A stretch of 64,000 nucleotides of DNA from Pseudomonas chlororaphis (GTDB taxonomy: Bacteria; Pseudomonadota; Gammaproteobacteria; Pseudomonadales; Pseudomonadaceae). A program made the position numbers and the translations under genes. This document shows positions 28,798 through 38,214 of the stretch, in pieces. The stretch's first letter is position 1, and each line of letters begins with the position of its first letter. The DNA is taken from the NCBI GenBank assembly GCA_001023535.1, contig CP011020.1, forward strand, positions 5,342,509-5,406,508, written 5' to 3'. The notes under the pieces were generated by a model that had not been told where the DNA came from, did no database searches, and was given only the letters and a program-made list of their open reading frames with translations.

Positions 28798-29985
28798 TCA
28801 GGCCCGCCGTGCTAGCAGCAGCCCCGCCGCACAGGCCGCGATGCGCTCGCAGGCCTGGGCCAGTTTCAGCTGGTCGACCACCAGCCCGATGCGGATATGC
28901 CCCGCCGCGCTGGGGCCGAAAGCCTCGCCGGCGAGCACCGAGACGCCATAGCCGTCCAGCAGGTGTTCGGCAAAGCCTTGGGCGTCGAGACCGGTCTGGC
29001 GGATGTCGACCATGACGAACATGCCGCCATCGGGTCGCACCGGCTTGAGGCCCGGACAGTCGCCAAGCATGGCGCACACCAGGTCGCGGCGCTGGCGATA
29101 CTCTTCGCGCATGTGCGCCACTTCAGGCAAATCTTCTTCGAGGGCCACCTGGGCCGCCCGCTGCACGAAATCCGGCAGGCCGAAGAGCATGCACAACGAC
29201 AGGTTCGCCAAGTGTTCGGCCAGGGGCTCGGGCCCAAGGACCCAGCCAATGCGCCAACCGGTCATGGCATGGGATTTGGACAGGCTGTTGATGGTCGCCG
29301 TGCGTTCGGCCATGCCTGGCAGGCTGGCCGGGCTGATGTGCTCACCTTCGTACAACAGGTCGCTGTAGACCTCGTCGCTGATCAGCCACAGGTCATGCTC
29401 AATGCACAACTGCGCCAGTCCTCGCCAGGTCGCGAGCGGCAGGCTGGCGCCTGATGGGTTGTTGGGGCTGTTGAGCAGCATCGCCCGGGTCCGCCCGGTG
29501 ATCAGGCCGGCCACATCGGCCGGCTCGACCCTGAACCCGTTCTCCGGGCGCACCGGCACCGGCACCACTGTCGCCCCGCAGGCACCGAACACCGCCTCGT
29601 AGGTGACATACATCGGCTCGGCGACGATCACCTCGTCGCCCGGGTCGAGCAGGCACTGCGCGACTGCATACACCGCGCACTGCGCGCCGGGCAACACGGT
29701 GACATGCCCGGCGTCGACCGGCTGGCCGCAGCGCCGCTGATGACGCCGGGCTATTCGGCTGCGCAAGGTGTACAGGCCACGGATGTCCGAGTAATGCGTA
29801 TCCCCGGCCCGCAGGCTGCCCACCGCGGCATCGACGATGGCGCGCGGTGTGTCGAAATCCGGATCGCCCACCGACAACAGCAGCACGTCCATGCCCTGTT
29901 CGCGCATGGCCAGCGCCCGATCGTGAATGTGCCAGGCGGCGGCGCCATCGCCGGTGATGCGTTGGGTCAAGGCTGAAAAGCGCAT
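28798..29985 (-). CDS. aruH: AruH-like arginine:pyruvate aminotransferase
   Basis: A 395-residue fold-type I PLP aminotransferase. The PLP lysine is Lys237 in SLSKSHAMTGWR, with the conserved 'NSPNNPSG' and 'ISDEVYSDL'. The sequence closely follows P. aeruginosa AruH as recalled ('AEPMYVTYEAVFGACGA', 'RPDGGMFVMVDIR', 'VSVLAGEAFGPSAAGHIR'). AruH starts the arginine transaminase route, making 2-ketoarginine. The partner aruI (2-ketoarginine decarboxylase) is not in this window, so the symbol is a family call. Confidence 0.75.
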   Translation of the reverse strand: MRFSALTQRITGDGAAAWHIHDRALAMREQGMDVLLLSVGDPDFDTPRAIVDAAVGSLRAGDTHYSDIRGLYTLRSRIARRHQRRCGQPVDAGHVTVLPGAQCAVYAVAQCLLDPGDEVIVAEPMYVTYEAVFGACGATVVPVPVRPENGFRVEPADVAGLITGRTRAMLLNSPNNPSGASLPLATWRGLAQLCIEHDLWLISDEVYSDLLYEGEHISPASLPGMAERTATINSLSKSHAMTGWRIGWVLGPEPLAEHLANLSLCMLFGLPDFVQRAAQVALEEDLPEVAHMREEYRQRRDLVCAMLGDCPGLKPVRPDGGMFVMVDIRQTGLDAQGFAEHLLDGYGVSVLAGEAFGPSAAGHIRIGLVVDQLKLAQACERIAACAAGLLLARRA

Positions 29986-30026
29986 GCATATCTCCTGATT
30001 GCGCGGTGTCCAGCCTCAACCCTATC

Positions 30027-31652
30027 TCAAATCACAAACCGCGCCACCATCGCGTTCAACGTCACCGCCAGGCGCGACAGTTCGTGGGACGCGTCGCTGG
30101 TCTGTTTCGCACCGCTGGCCGACTGGGTGGCGAGGTCGCGAATGTTGACCAGGTTGCGGTCCACTTCGCGGGACACCTGGGCCTGTTCCTCCGAAGCGCT
30201 GGCGATGACCAGGTTGCGCTCGTTGATCTGGTGGATCGATTGGGTGATCTGTTCCAGGGCCACGCCGGCGGCGCGGGCCATTTCCAGGGTGCTCTGGGTG
30301 CGCTGGTTGCTTTGCTGCATCGACTGCACGGCCTCACCGGTGCCGTTCTGGATACCGGCGACCATTTTCTCGATTTCCTGGGTTGATTGCGCAGTGCGGT
30401 GGGCCAAGGCCCGGACCTCGTCGGCCACCACCGCGAAACCGCGTCCAGCCTCCCCGGCGCGGGCGGCTTCGATGGCGGCGTTGAGGGCCAGCAGGTTGGT
30501 CTGTTCGGCGATGGCGCGGATCACGTCCAGGACCTTGCCGATATCGCGCCCCTGCACCGCCAGGCCTTCGATCATCGCCGCGGTGCTTTGCACGTCGTGG
30601 GTCATGGTCTGGATCGCCTCGACGGTTTCCACCACCCGCGAGCGACCTTCCCGGGCCGCCTGGGTCGATTGGTTCGACGCCTCGGACGTGGACACCGCAT
30701 TACGCGCGACCTCTTCCACTGCGGTGGTCATTTCGTTGACCGCCGTGGCGGCCTGTTCGATTTCATTGTGTTGCTGTTGCAGGCCACGGGAAGATTCCTG
30801 GGTCACCGCGCTCAACTCTTCGGCGGCGGCGCCCAACTGGGTGGCGGAGCCGGCGATCTGCTCGATGGTCTTGCGCAGGCTGGCTTGCATGTCGGCCAGG
30901 GCCTTGAGCAACCGAGCGGGTTCGTCCTTGCCGTCGTCCGTGATCACCTGCACCAGGTTCCCGCCGGCAATGACTCGCGCCGCCTCCAGCGCTCGGTTGA
31001 GCGGCAACACAATGCTGCGAGTCAACGCCAGCGCGAGCAGCACGGTGGCCAACGCAGCGACGAGCGACACGATGATGATGCCCGCCAGCGCGTTGTCAAA
31101 GTGCGCGCCCGCCTCGGCCGACGCCTCTACAGAGCCGGACACGTTGATCGCGATAAGCTTGTTGAGCTGCTCGCCCATCAGGTCGGTGCCTTCCTTGATT
31201 CGGCTATTGATCAGGGCGCGCAGCTCATCGACCTTGTTCTGTCGCGACAGGTCGAGCATCTCTTTCTGGGCTTGCAGGTAGTTGCCAAGGGTCACGGAAA
31301 AAGTCTTGTATAGCTCTTTTTCCTCGGCTTCGGCTGGCAACGCCGCGTAACTGGTGTCGGCCTTGTGCAGTTTCTCCACCAGCACACCGATGCGGGTTTC
31401 GGCCTCTGCCAGGCTGGCCGGCTCGCGATTGACCAGGATACGGAACGACAGGATGCGCATGCGCAGCACGTTCTCCAGCACGTTGGCCAGGTACGCGACG
31501 CTGGGCACCTGGTTTTGCTCCATGTCCACCGAGGCCTGGCGGATCACCGACATGCGATTGGCGGCGAATAAGCCCAGGCCAATGACAAGCAGAGCAATGA
31601 AAGCGAAGCCAAGGAAGGCTCGGGGCGCGATGTTCAGGCTACGAAGGGACAT
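30027..31652 (-). CDS. Methyl-accepting chemotaxis protein
   Basis: 541 residues. Membrane helix at 10-30, a ~155-residue periplasmic four-helix-bundle-like sensor, a second helix (~190-210), HAMP, then a long coiled-coil signalling domain with the hairpin '[24 protein letters not shown]' and '[13 protein letters not shown]'. It reports ligands to CheA/CheW. The start at 31652 ([13 protein letters not shown]) has a GAGG site; an ATG 46 codons upstream lacks support. The ligand is unknown. Confidence 0.9.
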   Translation of the reverse strand: MSLRSLNIAPRAFLGFAFIALLVIGLGLFAANRMSVIRQASVDMEQNQVPSVAYLANVLENVLRMRILSFRILVNREPASLAEAETRIGVLVEKLHKADTSYAALPAEAEEKELYKTFSVTLGNYLQAQKEMLDLSRQNKVDELRALINSRIKEGTDLMGEQLNKLIAINVSGSVEASAEAGAHFDNALAGIIIVSLVAALATVLLALALTRSIVLPLNRALEAARVIAGGNLVQVITDDGKDEPARLLKALADMQASLRKTIEQIAGSATQLGAAAEELSAVTQESSRGLQQQHNEIEQAATAVNEMTTAVEEVARNAVSTSEASNQSTQAAREGRSRVVETVEAIQTMTHDVQSTAAMIEGLAVQGRDIGKVLDVIRAIAEQTNLLALNAAIEAARAGEAGRGFAVVADEVRALAHRTAQSTQEIEKMVAGIQNGTGEAVQSMQQSNQRTQSTLEMARAAGVALEQITQSIHQINERNLVIASASEEQAQVSREVDRNLVNIRDLATQSASGAKQTSDASHELSRLAVTLNAMVARFVI

Positions 31653-31790
31653 GTAAAGACCTCGGGGCAATGGGGTCGAGCATCCATGCCAGTCAGTGTA
31701 GGGTGGGGTGCTGATGGGTACGCTTAACCCCTTTATCGGCTGGGCTGTAGGCTTTTTACAGGGGGATGTAAAAAAATATTTCAGGAGCAC

Positions 31791-32927
31791 TTATCGGCTG
31801 GCGACCTGCCACAGCCGGGCAATATCCCGGGCCCGCTCGCCCAGCAAGCGCGCCGCATCGGCACAGGCCTCTTGCAGCGTCATCGGGCCGCTGGCCAGGG
31901 CGAAGGCGGCATCGACACCGTGCTCATACAGCGCCGGGTAGCCCTCCCCCAACGTACCGGCGATAACCAGCACCGGCACGCCGTGCTGGCGGGCGATGCG
32001 GGCCACGCCGAAGGGCGTCTTGCCGCGCAGGGTCTGCGCGTCGAAACGGCCTTCGCCAGTGATCACCAAGTCAGCGCCCTGTACCGCAGCGGCCAGCCCC
32101 ACCAGTTGGGCGACCACCTCCACGCCCGTGCGAAACCGCGCGCCGAGGAACGCCTTGGCGGCGAACCCGAGGCCGCCGGCGGCACCGCTGCCCGGTTCGT
32201 CGCGCACATCCTTGTGCAGAGCCTGGGCACAGTGTTCGGCGAAGTGTCCCAGGGCTGCGTCTAGCCACTGCACTTGCTGGGCGGACGCACCTTTTTGCGG
32301 GCCGAAAATGGCGGAAGCCCCCTGGGGGCCGCACAGTGGGTTGTCGACGTCGGCGGCAATCTCGAAATCGACTTGGGCCAGGCGCGGGTCCAGTCCGCTG
32401 AGGTCGATGCGCGACAGGTTCGCCAGGGCCAGGCCGCCCGGCGCAAGCGCCTGGCCGTGTTCATCCAGCAACGCCACGCCCAGGGCTTGCAGCGCACCGG
32501 CACCGCCGTCATTGGTGGCACTGCCGCCGATGGCCAGGATCACCCGCCCGGCCCCTTCATCCAGGGCGGCGCGAATCAGTTCGCCAGTGCCATAGGTGCT
32601 GCTGGAGCAGGCATCGCGCTGCCCCGGCGCGACCAATTGCAGGCCGCTGGCCTCGGCCATTTCGATGATCGCGGTGCGGCTCTCGGGCAACCAGCCCCAG
32701 CTTGCCTCGACCGCGCTGCCCAACGGCCCCCGGACCCGGCTGCGGCGCCATTGTCCGTTGCAGGCCGCCAGCACCGACGCCACCGTCCCTTCCCCGCCGT
32801 CGGCCATCGGGCACTTGATCAACTGTGCAGCCGGCCAGACCTGAGCCAGCCCGGCGGCGATGGCGTCGGCGACGCCCTGGGCACTGAGGCTGTCCTTGAA
32901 CGAGTCGGGGGCGATGACTATTTTCAT
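31791..32927 (-). CDS. Glycerate kinase (GlxK/GarK family)
   Basis: 378 residues of the bacterial glycerate kinase type I family: 'KIVIAPDSFKDSLSA' at the N-terminus, 'CPMADGGEGT', and 'GGSATNDGGAGALQALG'. It phosphorylates D-glycerate, in E. coli to 2-phosphoglycerate, ending aldarate or glyoxylate breakdown. It lies downstream of cdaR on the same strand, with a REP pair between. The neighbourhood suggests sugar-diacid or glycerate use. Confidence 0.9.
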   Translation of the reverse strand: MKIVIAPDSFKDSLSAQGVADAIAAGLAQVWPAAQLIKCPMADGGEGTVASVLAACNGQWRRSRVRGPLGSAVEASWGWLPESRTAIIEMAEASGLQLVAPGQRDACSSSTYGTGELIRAALDEGAGRVILAIGGSATNDGGAGALQALGVALLDEHGQALAPGGLALANLSRIDLSGLDPRLAQVDFEIAADVDNPLCGPQGASAIFGPQKGASAQQVQWLDAALGHFAEHCAQALHKDVRDEPGSGAAGGLGFAAKAFLGARFRTGVEVVAQLVGLAAAVQGADLVITGEGRFDAQTLRGKTPFGVARIARQHGVPVLVIAGTLGEGYPALYEHGVDAAFALASGPMTLQEACADAARLLGERARDIARLWQVASR

Positions 32928-33073
32928 ATTATTCTCCGGTTCCGATGCCCAGCATGCTGCCAGCTGACCGCAACCGTGACGCCGGTCTGCCGCACAAAAG
33001 ACAGGGGGGATTATTGTTCAATTTTACAAAGGGTGGGGTTGGTAGGGGGATGGTTGTTGGATGGGAGGGCCTC

Positions 33074-33165
33074 TTCGCGGGCAAGCCCGCTCCCACAGTT
33101 AATCAGCGTGAATACCGAATCCATGTACACCACAAATCAATTGTGGGAGCGGGCTTGCCCGCGAA
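33074..33165. repeat. REP pair, gtgggagc class
   Basis: Perfect 24-nt arms ttcgcgggcaagcccgctcc... (33074-33097) and the inverse (33142-33165) sit in the 294-bp gap between cdaR and the glycerate kinase. The rest of the gap (32928-33073) would hold the kinase promoter; no gene is seen. Confidence 0.9.
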
Positions 33166-33221
33166 GACGGCGGCACAGGCGACATAATTTCCCCAGTACA
33201 ACCACCCTCGCGAGCACAGGG

Positions 33222-34346
33222 TTACAGCGGTGGGCTTTCGGTCTGCGGCAACAACTGCACCCCCAGGTACAACGCCAACATGCCATCCAGCCGCAACGGA
33301 TCGACCCCACTGAGCTCGGCGATGCGTTCCATGCGGTAGCGCAAGCTGTTGCGGTGGATCCCCAGGGCCTCGGCGCAAGCCTGGCTCTGGCCGTCGTGTT
33401 CGCACCAGCTGCGCAAGGTCGTGAGCAACTGGCCGTTGTTGTCCTTGGCGATCACCTTGCGCAGCGGTGCCAGCAATTCGTCGAGGGCATCGTCGCTGCG
33501 ATGACGCCAGAGCATCACCGGCAGGCGATAACGGGCAAGGCTCAGCAGCCGCGATTGCGGCAACACATCGCGACCGTAGGCCAGCAGGTCCGCGACCCGC
33601 CGGTAGCACCGACGCAGCCCCGCCAGCCCTTCGGCCTGGCCACCCACCGCCACCCGCAAGATGCACCAGCCCAGCCCGTCGAGCTTGCCCAGCAGCCGCT
33701 CGTTTTCCACCGACGCGGTGACCGGCCGGCACCAGAGCAACGAGGACTTGGACGAGGTCAGGCACCAACTGTCCGGGTAGCGTGACATCAACCAGGCGCT
33801 CAACGTCTCGACGCTCTGCCCTGGCCCATGCTCCGGGCCCAGCTCGAACAGATACGGCACCCGTGACAGTTGCGGCTTGAGGCCCATCTGGCGGGCTTCG
33901 TCCAACAACCGCAGCGAATCCCCGGCGTCCCCCAGCAGCAAAGCCAGCAAGTCGTCACACCGTTGCCGGCGCCATTGCTGCTCGGCCTGCTGGTTGCGCT
34001 GGCCCACCAGCATCTCGGCGGTCATGCGTACCAGTTCGGCGTAGGTGCGCAACTGCTCGGGCTCGCCGGTGATCCCCAGCACGCCGATCAGGCGCTGATC
34101 GAGCATCAGCGGCAGGTTGATGCCTGGCTGCACGCCCTTGAGGTGCCTCGCCGTGTGCGCGTCGATTTCCACCACCCGGCCATTGGCCAGGACCCATTGC
34201 GCGCCCTCGTGGCGAGTATTGACGCGCTCGGGCTCACCGCTGCCGAGGATCAGGCCCTGGTTGTCCATGACATTGACGTTGTATGGCAGGATCGCCATCG
34301 CCCGGTCGACGATGTCCTGCGCCAGGTCATGATCCAGTTCGAACAT
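33222..34346 (-). CDS. cdaR: Sugar-diacid-type transcriptional regulator, CdaR family
   Basis: 374 residues. The N-terminal sugar-diacid recognition domain starts 'MFELDHDLAQDIVDRAMAIL'. A middle domain follows, and a C-terminal PucR-type HTH has 'SQACAEALGIHRNSLRYRMERI'. In E. coli CdaR activates glucarate, galactarate and glycerate genes. It is divergent from an MFS transporter and upstream of glycerate kinase, a matching context. The start at 34346 has GAGGA upstream; the much longer frame to 35504 runs antisense to the transporter and is spurious. Confidence 0.85.
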   Translation of the reverse strand: MFELDHDLAQDIVDRAMAILPYNVNVMDNQGLILGSGEPERVNTRHEGAQWVLANGRVVEIDAHTARHLKGVQPGINLPLMLDQRLIGVLGITGEPEQLRTYAELVRMTAEMLVGQRNQQAEQQWRRQRCDDLLALLLGDAGDSLRLLDEARQMGLKPQLSRVPYLFELGPEHGPGQSVETLSAWLMSRYPDSWCLTSSKSSLLWCRPVTASVENERLLGKLDGLGWCILRVAVGGQAEGLAGLRRCYRRVADLLAYGRDVLPQSRLLSLARYRLPVMLWRHRSDDALDELLAPLRKVIAKDNNGQLLTTLRSWCEHDGQSQACAEALGIHRNSLRYRMERIAELSGVDPLRLDGMLALYLGVQLLPQTESPPL

Positions 34347-34541
34347 GGGACGGTGTTCCTCGCAAGCGGCGTGGGTGAAGGTTTGCAGCGCAGGGCGCCA
34401 GGGCGATTGGTCAGGCGCACAGGGTCCTGCTCCAAACCCTGTGCTCAGGCACAAAGACACGGCCCCCCGGGCTGGCCGAGACTCAAGGGCAGTCAACGTT
34501 ACCCCTTGGCTCGTACAAATCATAATAAAGAGAGACCCGCC

Positions 34542-35852
34542 ATGTCCCAGAGCGCAACGGCCCTCCTGGCTACCCACGACGAGAAAAACAGCGTCTACAA
34601 GCGCATCACCCTGCGCTTGATCCCCTTCATTTTCATCTGCTACCTGTTCAACTACCTCGACCGGGTCAACGTTGGCTTCGCCAAGTTGCAGATGCTCGAT
34701 GCGCTGAAGTTCAGCGAAACCGTCTACGGCCTCGGTGCCGGGATCTTCTTCATCGGCTACGTCCTGTGCGGCGTACCCAGCAACCTGGCCCTGAGTAAGT
34801 TCGGCCCTCGGCGCTGGATCGCGCTGATGATGACCACCTGGGGCACGTTGTCGACCTGCCTGCTGTTCGTCACCACGCCCACCGGCTTCTACACCTTGCG
34901 GCTGTTCACCGGCGCGGCCGAAGCCGGGTTTTTTCCGGGTGTGGTGCTGTACCTCTCGCAGTGGTTCCCGACCTTCCGACGCGGCCGGATCATGGCGTTG
35001 TTCATGTCCGCCATTCCGGTGTCGGGCCTGTTGGGCAGCCCGTTTTCCGGCTGGATCCTCAACCACTTCGCCGCCGGCCAAGGTGGCCTGGCCGGCTGGC
35101 AGTGGATGTTCCTGCTGCAAGGCATCCCGACCGTGATCCTCGGTGCGCTGGCGTTCTTTTTGCTCAGCGACACCTTCGCCAACGCCAAGTGGCTGACCGA
35201 CCAGGAGCGCGCCGTGCTCACCGCCGACCATGCCCAGGACCTGGCGAACAAACCGAACACCAGCAGCGACTCCTTGCTGGCCGTGTTCAAGAACCCGGCG
35301 ATCTGGGCCTTTGGCCTGGTGTACTTCTGCATCCAGAGCGGTGTGTATGCGATCAACTTCTGGCTGCCGTCGATCATCAAAAGCCTGGGTTTCAGCGATA
35401 ACCTGGTGATCGGCTGGTTGAGCGCGATCCCCTATCTGCTGGCGGCGGTGTTCATGCTGCTGGTGGGCCGCTCGGCGGACCTGCGCAAGGAACGTCGCTG
35501 GCACCTGGTGGTGCCGATGCTGATGGGCGCGGCCGGGCTGCTGATCGCCGTCAACTTCGCTACCACGCCGGCCATCGCCATCCTCGGCCTGTCCATCGCC
35601 ACCATGGGCGCCCTTACCGGCCTGCCGATGTTCTGGCCGGTGCCTACCGCCCTGCTCAGCGCCGGCGCGGCGGCGGGCGGCCTGGCGCTGATCAACTCCA
35701 TGGGCCAGATGGCCGGTTTCCTAAGCCCTTACCTGGTGGGTTGGGTCAAGGATGCCACCGGCTCGACCGATGCCGCGCTGTACGTGTTGGCCGGGGTGAT
35801 CGTGGCCGGCAGCCTGCTGGCGTTGCGTATGACGCGTACGCTCAGGGCCTGA
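34542..35852 (+). CDS. MFS anion:cation symporter, tartrate/aldarate type
   Basis: 436 residues with 12 helices, starting 'KRITLRLIPFIFICYLFNYLDRVNVGFAKL', the signature of the ACS family (tartrate, phthalate, hexuronate, glucarate). 'RLFTGAAEAGFFPGVVLYLSQWFP' is typical of its TM4-5 region. Start at the ATG preceded by AAAGAGAGA. Divergent from cdaR, which probably regulates it. The likely substrate is an aldarate, tartrate or glycerate, inferred from the neighbours. Confidence 0.85.
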   Translation: MSQSATALLATHDEKNSVYKRITLRLIPFIFICYLFNYLDRVNVGFAKLQMLDALKFSETVYGLGAGIFFIGYVLCGVPSNLALSKFGPRRWIALMMTTWGTLSTCLLFVTTPTGFYTLRLFTGAAEAGFFPGVVLYLSQWFPTFRRGRIMALFMSAIPVSGLLGSPFSGWILNHFAAGQGGLAGWQWMFLLQGIPTVILGALAFFLLSDTFANAKWLTDQERAVLTADHAQDLANKPNTSSDSLLAVFKNPAIWAFGLVYFCIQSGVYAINFWLPSIIKSLGFSDNLVIGWLSAIPYLLAAVFMLLVGRSADLRKERRWHLVVPMLMGAAGLLIAVNFATTPAIAILGLSIATMGALTGLPMFWPVPTALLSAGAAAGGLALINSMGQMAGFLSPYLVGWVKDATGSTDAALYVLAGVIVAGSLLALRMTRTLRA

Positions 35853-35862
35853 GCATTGCCTC

Positions 35863-35951
35863 TGTGGGAGCCGGCTTGATCGCGAAAGCGGTGGATCAAT
35901 GGCAGCTATGTCAACTGGCACGCCCTCTTCGCGAGTAAGCCCGCTCCCGCA
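35863..35951. repeat. REP pair, degenerate gtgggagc class
   Basis: Arms at 35863-35886 and 35928-35951 are related to the other REP arms but carry several changes (ccggcttgatcgcg; cgcgagtaagcccg). Located between the MFS and aldo-keto reductase genes. Confidence 0.7.
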
Positions 35952-36040
35952 GTGGATGGGGGGTGTTCGATAAATCTGTTTGATCCATGCGCCTGTTCTG
36001 GGGTTTGATTGGGCCTTTCCCATGGATGAAGGATTTTGTC

Positions 36041-37054
36041 ATGAGCTACCGCACGCTAGGCCATTCCGGGTTGCAGGTGTCCACGCTGACCCTGGGCACC
36101 ATGATGTTCGGCGAACAGACCAGCACCGAAGACTCGCTGCGGATCATCGACAAGGCCTGGGACCAGGGCATCAACTTCATCGACACGGCGGACGTCTACA
36201 CCAACGGCCGCTCCGAAGAGATCGTCGGCGAGGCGATCGCCCGCCACCGCCACGAGTGGGTGCTCGCCACCAAGGTCGGCTTCGGCCCGGCAGACGGCGT
36301 GCCCAATCGCAGCGGCCTGAGCCGCAAGCATCTGTTCAACGGCATCGAGGCCAGCCTGAACCGCCTGGGCACCGACTACCTGGACATCTACTACCTGCAC
36401 CGTGAAGACCACAACACCCCGCTGCACGTCACCGTCTCGGCCATCGGCGACCTGATTCGCCAGGGCAAGATCCGCTATTGGGGCCTGTCGAACTACCGCG
36501 GCTGGCGCATCGCCGAGGTGATCCGGATTGCCGACAGCCTGGGCATCGACCGACCGGTGATCAGCCAACCGCTGTACAACATCGTCAACCGCCAGGCGGA
36601 AACCGAGCAGATCACCGCCGCCCAGAACTACGGCCTCGGCGTGGTGCCCTTCAGCCCCCTCGCCCGTGGCGTGCTCAGCGGCAAGTACGCGCCGGACGCC
36701 GCGCCAGATGCCAACAGCCGCGCCGGTCGCCAGGACAAACGCATCCTGGAAACCGAGTGGCGGGTCGAGTCCCTGCGCATCGCCCAGCAGATCCAGCAGT
36801 ACACCCAGGGGCGAGGCGTGGGCATCGTCGAGTTCGCCATCGCCTGGGTGCTGAACAACCGCGCGGTCACCTCGGCCATCGTCGGGCCTCGCACCGAAGC
36901 GCAATGGGACGCCTATGCCAAGGCGCAGGCGGTCAGGATCACGGCGGATGACGAAGCCTTCATCGATTCGCTGGTGACGCCGGGGCATGCCTCGACGCCG
37001 GGGTTCAACGACGTCGGGCATTTCGTGTCGGGGCGCGTACCGCTGACGTCATAG
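36041..37054 (+). CDS. Aldo/keto reductase
   Basis: 337 residues, (beta/alpha)8 AKR fold. The catalytic region is 'INFIDTADVYTNGRSEE' (Asp, Tyr), 'WVLATKVGF' (Lys) and 'YLDIYYLHRED' (His). It is NADPH-dependent. It resembles YajO/Gre3-like oxidoreductases, and the substrate is unknown. The start at 36041 (MSYRTLGHSGLQVS) has GAAGGA upstream and matches AKR N-termini; the frame opens earlier without support. Confidence 0.88.
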   Translation: MSYRTLGHSGLQVSTLTLGTMMFGEQTSTEDSLRIIDKAWDQGINFIDTADVYTNGRSEEIVGEAIARHRHEWVLATKVGFGPADGVPNRSGLSRKHLFNGIEASLNRLGTDYLDIYYLHREDHNTPLHVTVSAIGDLIRQGKIRYWGLSNYRGWRIAEVIRIADSLGIDRPVISQPLYNIVNRQAETEQITAAQNYGLGVVPFSPLARGVLSGKYAPDAAPDANSRAGRQDKRILETEWRVESLRIAQQIQQYTQGRGVGIVEFAIAWVLNNRAVTSAIVGPRTEAQWDAYAKAQAVRITADDEAFIDSLVTPGHASTPGFNDVGHFVSGRVPLTS

Positions 37055-37074
37055 GCCTGCTACGCAACAAGCCC

Positions 37075-37159
37075 TTGCGGCGCGGAGCGTGCTCCCGCTC
37101 GGCCGCGCAACGGACCCCACCGCTGCGCGGCCGGGCGGGAGCTTGCTCCCTCGCCACAA
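37075..37159. repeat. REP-type inverted repeat, gtggcgaggg class, diverged
   Basis: Arms at 37075-37109 and 37124-37159 pair imperfectly (cggagcgtgctcccgctcgg against ccgggcgggagcttgctccc). It lies between the aldo-keto reductase and rarD, with the shortest loop of this class in the window. Confidence 0.7.
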
Positions 37160-37205
37160 CAAGGGTCCGTCACACACGCCGCCACCCCGCTAACAAGAGG
37201 CCTCC

Positions 37206-38093
37206 GTGTCCAAAGGTATCGCTCTATCGGTCTCGGCGTCCGCGCTGTTCGCCGTCATGTACTACTACACCTCGCTGCTCACGCCACTGACCGGCGTGGA
37301 GATTTTTGGTTGGCGCATGTTGCTGACCATGCCCTGCATGACCGTGTTCATGCTGGTGGCACGGGAATGGAAACTGGTCACGGCGCTGCTGCGGCGCCTG
37401 GTCGACACCCCACGGCTGTTGATCGGGGCGATCGCGTCGTCGGCCCTGATGGGGGCGCAGTTGTGGCTGTTCATGTGGGCGCCGCTCAACGGCTACAGCC
37501 TGGATGTGTCGCTGGGGTACTTCCTGCTGCCGCTGTCGATGGTCCTGACCGGGCGCATCGTCTATGGCGAACGCCTGTCGTACCTGCAGAAAATCGCCGT
37601 GTTCTTCGCCACGCTCGGGGTGTTCAACGAGCTGTACCAGGCCGGTGGTTTTTCCTGGGCGACCTTGCTGGTGGTGATCGGCTATCCGATCTACTTCATC
37701 CTGCGAAAACGCATCAAGACCGACAACCTGGGTGGGCTCTGGCTGGACATGACGCTGATGCTGCCGGTGGCGCTCTGGTTCGTGCAGAGCGGCGAGCAAG
37801 GCTTCAACGTGTTCGACCAACACCCCTGGTTGTCGCTGCTGATCCCGGTGCTTGGGGTGATCAGCGCCTCGGCGCTGGTGTCCTACATCATTGCCAGCCG
37901 GCTGCTGCCGTTCAGCCTGTTCGGGCTGTTGAGCTACGTAGAGCCGGTACTGTTGCTGGGCGTCGCGCTGTTGCTGGGCGAGAGCATCAAGGCCGGCGAA
38001 TGGCTGACCTACCTCTCGATCTGGATGGCCGTGGCAGTGCTGGTGTTCGAAGGCTTCAAGCACCTGACGCGACATCATCGGCGTAAAGCTTGA
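37206..38093 (+). CDS. rarD: RarD-family EamA permease
   Basis: 295 residues, ten predicted helices, GTG start with AGAGG upstream. 'MSKGIALSVSASALFAVMYYY', 'WAPLNGYSLDVSLGYFLLPL' and 'YVEPVLLLGVALLLGE' are typical of RarD (chloramphenicol-sensitive protein) in the drug/metabolite transporter superfamily. Inner membrane; physiological substrate unknown. Confidence 0.88.
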   Translation: MSKGIALSVSASALFAVMYYYTSLLTPLTGVEIFGWRMLLTMPCMTVFMLVAREWKLVTALLRRLVDTPRLLIGAIASSALMGAQLWLFMWAPLNGYSLDVSLGYFLLPLSMVLTGRIVYGERLSYLQKIAVFFATLGVFNELYQAGGFSWATLLVVIGYPIYFILRKRIKTDNLGGLWLDMTLMLPVALWFVQSGEQGFNVFDQHPWLSLLIPVLGVISASALVSYIIASRLLPFSLFGLLSYVEPVLLLGVALLLGESIKAGEWLTYLSIWMAVAVLVFEGFKHLTRHHRRKA

Positions 38094-38110
38094 AGTATAA
38101 GCAGGACCTC

Positions 38111-38197
38111 ATGGGAGCGAGCTTGCTCGCGATAGCGGTGTGTCAGTCAACAGGCATTGAATGACGGGCCGCCATCGCGAGCAAGCTCGCGCCCACA
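38111..38197. repeat. REP pair, gtgggagc class
   Basis: Arms atgggagcgagcttgctcgc (from 38111) and the inverse (38175-38197) lie between the convergent rarD and hpd genes. Confidence 0.8.
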
Positions 38198-38214
38198 ACC
38201 GTGTGGCTTGCCGA

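Noticed and set aside
34347..35504. Long upstream extension of the cdaR frame
   Set aside because: It lies antisense to the MFS transporter gene, and the CdaR domain begins properly at 34346 with a ribosome site.
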